From the NCBI GenBank assembly GCA_027603945.1, contig JADIIU010000065.1, positions 1 to 64,000 of the forward strand: a DNA stretch of 64,000 nt. The letters are read 5' to 3'. A program made the position numbers and the translations under genes. Origin of the DNA: Terramyces sp. JEL0728 (Eukaryota > Chytridiomycota > Chytridiomycetes > Rhizophydiales > Terramycetaceae). Under the pieces are notes generated by a model. It searched no databases. It saw nothing but the letters and a program-made list of their open reading frames with translations, and had not been told where the DNA came from. Position 1 is the first letter of the stretch; the number at the start of each line of letters is the position of its first letter. Shown piece after piece: positions 57,792-64,000 of this stretch.

Positions 57792-58814
57792 TTATTCGGA
57801 CAACATTTTGCACTTTTTGTGCAAAGTCTGATCAGGGATGTCAGTAGATTGGACAGGCGAATAGTCATTTCCACCTTCAGGGATTTCGCCATTTGCAGTT
57901 TGAGAAGCGGAACCTGTTGGTCCATTGTTTGTAGTTACTTGGGAGGCAGAATATTCGGGATTTGCGGTTACATTGGGTGTTGCTGTGGATTGAGGATTGA
58001 ACAAATGCATAGAAGTAACTTCTTGCTGGCCTGGAAAAGGATAAAATCCTGGCACCGAAGTTGGAGTGTAGGAACTAGAAACAGTAGAAATGGTTACTTG
58101 AGGGACATCAGTAGCGCTATTGGAAATAACAGGATAGGTAGCGGATAAAGATTGAAAAGCTGGCAATTCAGTGGGTTTGCTGGATGGAGCAAGTTGAGTT
58201 ATTAAAGAAAGCGGTGTGGTAGTATAATCAGGATAAGCAGCATAACCGTATTCTATGGTAGTTCTAGTAGCGGCTGTTTCCACATTTCCAGTAGTTTGAG
58301 CGAAAGTTATGGCATTTGCAACAGTTGAAGTTACACCGTGTGGAAGATACTCGCTGTGGATAAAGATGTCTTGCTTGACAGTTTCGGCGAAATCGTGTTT
58401 TCTTACCAATGTGTAATCCCCCTGTGGATTCTTGTCTGAACCAGCAAAAGAAAAATAATTCCTGTTAAACAAGTCCACCGGAACAGAGAACGAGTACGCC
58501 ATACCAGCCCAAGAAGGAGAAGGAACGGCCAAATCAACTATTTTTGCACTGGGATTTTCATTTTTAACAGGAAGGGAGAATGCAGTGGCCCTAGACTGAA
58601 CAAGTGAATAGTCCCCAGAGTAGTCTTTGAAAACAACAAACAAATCCGAGTTCAGCATCCCTTGGCCATTGCCAATAGCTGACCATCCTTTAGCAGCACT
58701 ATGGACTGTAATAATAGCCGAACTGCCGTTTTTACTTCCGTAGACACAGTAATGATTTTGATTGCAGTAAGCATGGATAAAAGAAACCAAGAGGGAGACG
58801 GAGGCCAAATACAT
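57792..58814 (-). CDS. Secreted DOMON-domain protein with STP-rich tail
   Basis: A single-exon frame of 340 residues. A signal peptide (MYLASVSLLVSFIHAYC) leads into a DOMON-type beta-sandwich (ITVHSAAKGWSAIGNGQGML, NSDLFVVFKDYSGDYSLVQS), related to the haem or sugar-binding domain of cellobiose dehydrogenase. The C-terminal 140 residues are Ser/Thr/Pro-rich and likely O-glycosylated. It is probably a wall or extracellular redox or carbohydrate-binding protein. It begins downstream of a 108-bp gap from the RIB7-like gene and ends 15 bp before Dpb11. Confidence 0.75.
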   Translation of the reverse strand: MYLASVSLLVSFIHAYCNQNHYCVYGSKNGSSAIITVHSAAKGWSAIGNGQGMLNSDLFVVFKDYSGDYSLVQSRATAFSLPVKNENPSAKIVDLAVPSPSWAGMAYSFSVPVDLFNRNYFSFAGSDKNPQGDYTLVRKHDFAETVKQDIFIHSEYLPHGVTSTVANAITFAQTTGNVETAATRTTIEYGYAAYPDYTTTPLSLITQLAPSSKPTELPAFQSLSATYPVISNSATDVPQVTISTVSSSYTPTSVPGFYPFPGQQEVTSMHLFNPQSTATPNVTANPEYSASQVTTNNGPTGSASQTANGEIPEGGNDYSPVQSTDIPDQTLHKKCKMLSE

Positions 58815-58922
58815 TTTCTAATTGGACGTGTCCAGGATTTGCTTTTATACATTTTACACTTCATTTCTGTCACTTTTTCATTGTCGCCAAAGACCCGGAG
58901 AAACGGCTAAAAAGAATTACTT

Positions 58923-59804
58923 TTAGATATGACGATATTCTATTATACCACGATGAAATATAAAATGCTCGCCCATCATTCTGATCCCTTTCCAGTATAT
59001 TAAAGGCGAAAAAGATGGGTGGAAGTTTGCTTCGCTGTTTTCATCAAACAACTTTGGCCGTTTTTCGTTTTTGGAATTCAATGGGCCAGCATATTGCCCG
59101 CTGACAGTCTTCCTGATCTCCCTCAACAGCCCGCTGCCAATCAAGGTTCGAATCACTTTCCCGCCTGTGCTTACATCTAAATAGTTTATTCCAATTTGCT
59201 TCATCCTGCTGAAAACCCAATCTAGGCCAAGACTGTCGTTTGAAATAATTTGGACCGTAGAAGTAATTTTGGAATCTTTAAACACATTTTCTAAATTGCA
59301 TTTCCCAGCAGACGTGGTGAACACAATTACTTTTAATCCTTCGGTTTGGAATATAGGACGATCAACTGGAAATTTGCATTCTCTCGAAACCACGCATTGG
59401 ATTGGTTGAAGGCTGGCCCTTCCTAAAGACTTTCGAAGTTCAAGCAAATCTTCAAATACTACAATGCATCCTGCGGTCTTTTCAGTTCTAATTATTTCGC
59501 CAGAGATCAACACTGCATCTGCATAAGCCCAACCAGCATTAAGCAACCGGAAGTCAGCCAGTTGCAATGGTTTAACTTCCTGTACATGTTTTAATCCAAC
59601 AGCACTGGGTTAGTAATAAAGGTACTCTACCGTGTATCCGTCCTCCAGGAAACTTAAAACCCCATCCAGAGTAACAATTGAGTTTGACCAAGAATAGGGG
59701 TATATGTCGCCAAGGTCCACGTTTTCCAGCGTATAAAATGCTTTGATTTCATCGATTGGTATGCATGGATCGCTGAATTCACCTATCCTAGGAGTGATAT
59801 GCAT
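58923..59804 (-). CDS. RibD-C (RIB7-like) reductase domain protein
   Basis: A 21-nt intron (59605-59625) joins two exons into 286 residues. The DHFR-like fold of riboflavin-pathway reductases is clear: YPYSWSNSIVTLDGVLSF, LLNAGWAYADAVLISGEIIR, an Arg/Asp loop, INYLDVSTGGKVIRTLIGSG and LLREIRKTVSGQYAGP. RIB7-type enzymes reduce a ribosylaminopyrimidine in riboflavin synthesis; many fungal paralogues have unknown substrates. This resembles the fungal paralogous group, so the exact substrate is uncertain. Confidence 0.8.
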
Positions 59805-59883
59805 TTTTTGTTTCCACGAAAATCAGACAAAAAATCCCATTGTCTTTGGTCATACAAACTGTCAAAGATTTTCCATTCCCTTT

Positions 59884-60977
59884 ATGGCTGATAAGTAATC
59901 AACTGATAACGATAGCGTACAAGAAAAGAAAAAGAATCATTTCAGATTAGAGAATTATCTCAAGAATGAAAAGAGAGCTTACCAAGAGTATAAAATGCAA
60001 CCAAAATTGTTGATTCTGGGGTCATCGGATTCAGGAAAGTCTACCTTATTAAAGCAAATGAAGATAATGCATGGAAATGGATTCTCTGATGAAGAAAGGA
60101 AACAAGCCGCGCAGGGAATCAAAGACAACATTTTGACAGGAATCCACCAATTACTCAGCGGAACAGAGTCGCTAGATAAAGAGGTAAGTAATTAATGATT
60201 CCAGAACTACGTAGAGTTTTTTGATTTTTATGAATGCTGGCAAGATAAAGAGGTGAAAATACCACCGCATATTATAGATACAATTGTACAATTATGGAAA
60301 TTACCAGCTGTACAAGAAATCCTAAAAGAAAACAAAGTAAGGATACCAGATACAACCCCACAGTAATACTGTTTGACTCTAGATTCTTGGAAAACGCGTC
60401 AAAATATTTGGATGAATCCTATATACCTACAAACGACGATATATTAATGCTAAGGACGGTTACTCAACATGTCTCTGAAACAATATTTACTATCAAAAAG
60501 AAAATCGTGCGGTTTTTTGATGTCAGTGGTCTGATTCACCATCGCAAGACCTGGCTGAGTTACTTTGACGATGTCCAAACAGTTCTCTTTGTAATGTCAC
60601 TAGCATCATACGACCAATTCCTTGCTGAGGATTCCACCATAAATATGATGGTGGATTCGCTGGTGCTATTCGAGCAAGTGATCAACAACCCAATCTTGTC
60701 AACGCCAAACTTTGTGCTGTTCTTCAACAAAAAAGATATTTACGAAAAGAAAATTAAACTAGTGCCACTGAACAGCTTCTTTCCGGAATACACAGGTAGT
60801 TAATTTGATAATCATGCAGACAAACCATTCAGCGCTTCCAAAGGAGTGTCTTTTATCAAAAAGAAATTTCTCTCGCAGATAAAAGGAAAGAAATCCATAG
60901 TGTGCCATATCACTTGTGCTACCGACACAAATTCTATGCAGGTGGTGCTGGAAACAATGCTGTACGAACATTATTAA
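59884..60977 (+). CDS. Divergent G-protein alpha subunit (G-alpha-like 3)
   Basis: Start ATG 59884; introns 59895-59915, 60184-60204, 60363-60382 and 60796-60819 give 335 residues. P-loop GSSDSGKST, DESYIPTNDDILMLRTVTQ, switch II FDVSGLIHHRKTWLSYFDD (Gln to Leu at 60531-60533), FFNKKDIY, and a canonical TCATDT. The C-terminus reads VVLETMLYEHY, not a classical G-alpha tail. There is no N-terminal MGxxxS. First of four copies in this cluster. Confidence 0.88.
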
Positions 60978-61244
60978 CTGTAGCGCTTCCATTCTAGAAG
61001 GGAACTTGAGAGATGCTGGAGTAATTTAGTAATAAAACTAGCTTTATACATACTAATAAATGCTTGTGGACAACAGAACAGAGTCTGCAAATATTTTGAA
61101 GCTTCCAATAATAGATCCTTAGCCAGTACTAGTAGCTATGGTTTTGTTAGTCCCGGAACTGGCAAATACTATTTGTCCATTATTAAAATAGGGTGGGGGT
61201 TTATTTACATTTACCTCAGGACCGTCACCTCTCCACTCACTTTC

Positions 61245-62365
61245 ATGATGGAGTAATCAACTTCTAACGTAGAAATAAAGCGATTGAGAAATATTTAAAC
61301 GAAGAACGGAAAGCTTACAAGATTTTTAAGCAACATCTAAAGCTATTAATTCTCGGATCTTCAGATTCTGGAAAATCGACACTATTGAAACAACTAAAGC
61401 TTATGCATGGGAATGGATTTACTGATAAAGAGAAATTGCAATTTGCTCAAGGCATCAAGGAAAATATTATCCATTCCTTACATTTATTGGTTTCCAATAC
61501 GGAAAAGCTGGAAAAGGAGGTCCTGAAAGACTAATGTAGAAATACGCTGTATTTGATCAATTTTACAAGGATTGGAGTGCAAATCCGGATTTTCCAATCA
61601 CTGGCGAGATAGCAGGTTTGATGGCGAATCTTTGGAAGGAAAAACTGGTCCAAGATACCTTTGATTCAGGTGAATTAGTGCTGCAAGATACCATTTCCTA
61701 GTATTTAAATAGTTAAATTAGCTTTTTACAGGATATTCCCGGTTACTTGTCCAGCGCGTTTTCGCCGACAAACAACGGTAACTTCCACTTATTCAGATAT
61801 ACTAAATTTACGAACAGTCACCCAGCATATTTCCGAGAGCGTTTTCAATATAGATCAGAGGGTGGTACGATTTTACGATGTAAGTGGATTAAAATACCAC
61901 AGAAAGTCCTGGCTGACTTATTTTGACGACGTTCACTCTATTTTATTTGTAGCATCCTTGTCTGCTTATGACAAGTACCTAGCGGAGGATTGCACTATTA
62001 ACATGATGGTTGATTCGCTTGTGCTATTTGAACAAATCATTAACCACCCGCTACTGGACAAGCCCAGCTTTGTCTTGTTTCTGAACAAAAGGGATCTCTA
62101 TGACAAAAAGGTGCTTAAAGTGGACATTGTAAACTTTTTCCCAGAATACACCGGTGAGTAGAAACTAACAGTAGACAAGCCGAAAAGTCTGTCCAGGGGA
62201 TTGTCCTTTTTCAAAAAGAAATTCTTGAGTCAAGCCAAAAAGGAGCGGTCGATTGTTGTTCATATTACTTGCTGTACCGACACAAATTCAATGAAAATCA
62301 TCATAAGCAACTTGGTAGCGTCTGTCATGAAAGAAAATCTAAAAGACCTTGGTATCTGGTATTAA
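61245..62365 (+). CDS. Divergent G-protein alpha subunit (G-alpha-like 4)
   Basis: Start ATG 61245 (or the adjacent 61248); introns 61253-61272, 61520-61539, 61701-61721, 61778-61796 and 62154-62174 give 339 residues. P-loop GSSDSGKST, NNDILNLRTVTQHISE, switch II YDVSGLKYHRKSWLTYFDD (Gln to Leu at 61889-61891), FLNKRDLY, TCCTDT. It alone keeps a long alpha-5 tail, ending VMKENLKDLGIWY, close to the classical ENLKDCGLF receptor-binding end. It may therefore be the only member here able to couple to receptors. Confidence 0.88.
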
Positions 62366-62502
62366 TATAGGCATTGTTCAATAAATCTTCAATTACACTT
62401 TGTAGACATGAATACCACATATTAATATAAAGCCGCATTATTATAGATACAAAGATTTGTTGCATGACAATAAAAATTATCTCATTGTGTGAATTTGGAA
62501 AA

Positions 62503-63583
62503 ATGTCAGAAAAGCTGTCAAGGGCAGACGAAAGGAGGTTGCAGCCAAATTGATATTAGGATAAGCAAAGAAATAGAAGCATTTCTAAGAGAGGAGAAGA
62601 AGAAATATGAAAAATTTCAGGACACACCAAAAATGCTCATCCTCGGATCGTCTGATAGTGGAAAATCAACTCTTCTCAAGCAGCTAAAGATACTACATGG
62701 CTCAGGATTTGAAGAGTCTCAAAGAAAAGACTACGCACTGCAAATCAGAAGGAATGTCCAGACTGTCCTATCCGTGTTGATAAGCAAATTGAAAGAAGAA
62801 CAGTTGCAAGTAAGAACGACTAAATCAGGACTATACGCCATTAGCGCAGTTTCTCAGACACAATGACGGTACTTTTCCCAAAGATATTCAGCAATTGATT
62901 CTCCAGTTTACCAAAGAGAAATTTGTGGTGGAAATAGGAGAATCGCTGCCCACAGATATTATACCAGACAACACGTTTCAGTATTTGTAGCTTAACTGTA
63001 GTTTCTTTTCGGATTCGAGATTTTTCAATGATGACTATGACCCAACAAATGAAGGTTGAAATATCTTATCCTAGACATTCTAAATCTTCGAACAGTCACC
63101 CAAAGTGTAACTATGGAGACTTTTGCGATACAAAAAGATAAGGGGACTTTTTTACACGTATTCGATGTCAGCGGATTGATAAATCATAGAAAACAGTGGG
63201 TACAATACTTTGATACTGTTAGTCTAATATTATTCATAGTTTCGCTGTCATCCTACGACCAAGCTCTTGCTGAAGATCCCACAAAAAACCGAATGATTGA
63301 CGCGATTGTGCTTTTCGAACAGATGATTGAGCACCCCTTGCTAAAGAAACAGGCGTTTGTGATATTTTTCAACAAGAAGGATGTCTATGAAAAGAAGGTT
63401 AGAAAAGTGAATATTATTGACTTTTTTCCAGAGTATCACGGCAAACCGCAGAGCGTATCGCAGGGAATCAAATTCTTTCACTCAAAATTCTTGGCAAATG
63501 TTAAAGAAAGAAAGGTCACTTCACATATCACTTGCTGCACAGACACAAACCTCATGAAAACGATCGTTGCAGCAGTAGTGTAA
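62503..63583 (+). CDS. Divergent G-protein alpha subunit (G-alpha-like 5)
   Basis: Start ATG 62503; introns 62538-62559, 62810-62828, 62981-63001 and 63055-63074 give 332 residues. P-loop GSSDSGKST, NEDILNLRTVTQSVTMET, switch II FDVSGLINHRKQWVQYFDT (Gln to Leu at 63176-63178), FFNKKDVY, TCCTDT. The C-terminus stops at KTIVAAVV. There is a two-residue insertion before switch II (GTFLHVFDV). N-terminus MSEKLSRADERR has no myristoylation signal. Confidence 0.88.
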
Positions 63584-63736
63584 GCATTGATGCTAATCAC
63601 AGGGAAAATATCATACAAACAAACATTAATAAAATAGGATTTTGATTTAGCTAGCACTAGCATTTTGGTTTTACAAACTATTGTTTCATTGTTTATTCAA
63701 TCCACCTAAGAAAATGACGTTGATTTTTTCCTGACA

Positions 63737-64000
63737 TGAGTGACAGCACACCTAAAAAGTAACTGCGAATTGCTCACAATAGAAAGGATAGCGTGAAAAT
63801 AAGTAAGGATATTGAAAAGTATCTAAAGGAAGAAAAACGGACGTTCGAGCAATACAGGAGGGAGCCCAAATTACTCCTGCTGGGATCTTCAGATTCAGGG
63901 AAATCCACTCTGCTAAAACAAATGAAAATATTGCACGGAAGTGGTTTTACAAAAGAGGAAAAGGAAAGAAGCGCTGTGAATATCAGAAGAAATATTTACG
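63737..64000 (+). CDS. Divergent G-protein alpha subunit, 5' part only (G-alpha-like 6)
   Basis: ATG 63737 starts MSDSTPKKKDSVKISKDIEK; a short intron (about 63760-63782) precedes the P-loop LLLLGSSDSGKSTLLKQMKI followed by LHGSGFTKEEK. The gene continues past the window end. It is the fourth tandem copy in this cluster; switch II is not visible. Confidence 0.8.

Noticed and set aside
62987..63001. A 15-nt intron in G-alpha-like 5 (GTAGCTTAACTGTAG)
   Set aside because: It is in frame, but a 21-nt GT-AG intron starting 6 nt upstream (62981-63001) also keeps the frame, matches the local size norm and sits at the homologous position of the paralogues.

Overview
This window is nuclear DNA from a compact, intron-rich eukaryotic genome. 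The gene content points to a fungus or close fungal relative: a WOPR (Gti1/Pac2/Wor1-type) regulator, YME2/RNA12, Los1/exportin-T, Dpb11/Rad4, Sso-type syntaxin, a PTM1/GPR107 membrane protein and a fungal-type RibD-C reductase. It also keeps genes often lost in Dikarya (SCAPER, a large divergent G-alpha family). An early-branching lineage (Cryptomycota/Rozella-like, aphelid or chytrid-like) fits best, but this is inference. Mitochondria are present (bL36m, Tim14, Isd11, IBA57, YME2), as are RNAi (one Argonaute) and the spindle checkpoint (Mad1).

The dominant property is splicing. I could resolve about 125 introns and nearly all are 18-25 nt, mostly 19-22 nt, shaped GTA...(T/C)TAA(C/T)-NNAG with the branch motif about 4-5 nt from the 3' end. 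Almost every apparent frameshift or stop inside these genes disappears once one such mini-intron is removed, and reconstructed coding lengths are then multiples of three. A few introns appear to end in TG or GG instead of AG.

Layout: 1-0.8 kb partial unknown gene; 1.6-8.4 kb one ABCC transporter enlarged by an in-frame 2.74-kb tandem duplication (4 NBDs, 3 TMDs); 8.7-9.3 kb giant-virus-like ankyrin protein; 9.7-13.3 kb YIPF6/Yip4, a secreted Phi-1/EXORDIUM-like protein, a DOPA-dioxygenase-family protein and a degenerate Trf4-like protein; 13.5-16 kb two G-alpha-like genes; 16.2-20.7 kb Argonaute, two bL36m genes, tRNase Z; 20.7-27.4 kb membrane LRR-RhoGEF, syntaxin, PTM1-like; 27.8-32.3 kb two convergent lipid hydrolases; 32.8-40.9 kb WOPR factor, SANT protein, coiled-coil protein, adenosine kinase, UBA/NPF protein, YME2, Tim14, Isd11; 41.2-47.8 kb Mad1, IBA57, coiled-coil protein, SCAPER; 47.8-55.2 kb Sad1/USP39, a DHX35-like pseudohelicase, TVP23, exportin-T; 55.3-59.8 kb Dpb11/TopBP1-like, DOMON secreted protein, RIB7-like reductase; 59.9-64 kb four more G-alpha-like genes (the last cut by the window).

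The most striking biology is the mini-intron system with apparent non-AG acceptors, and the six G-alpha-like genes. The five complete ones carry a natural Gln-to-Leu change in switch II (DVSGL in place of DVGGQ), the position whose mutation blocks GTP hydrolysis in classical G-alpha proteins.
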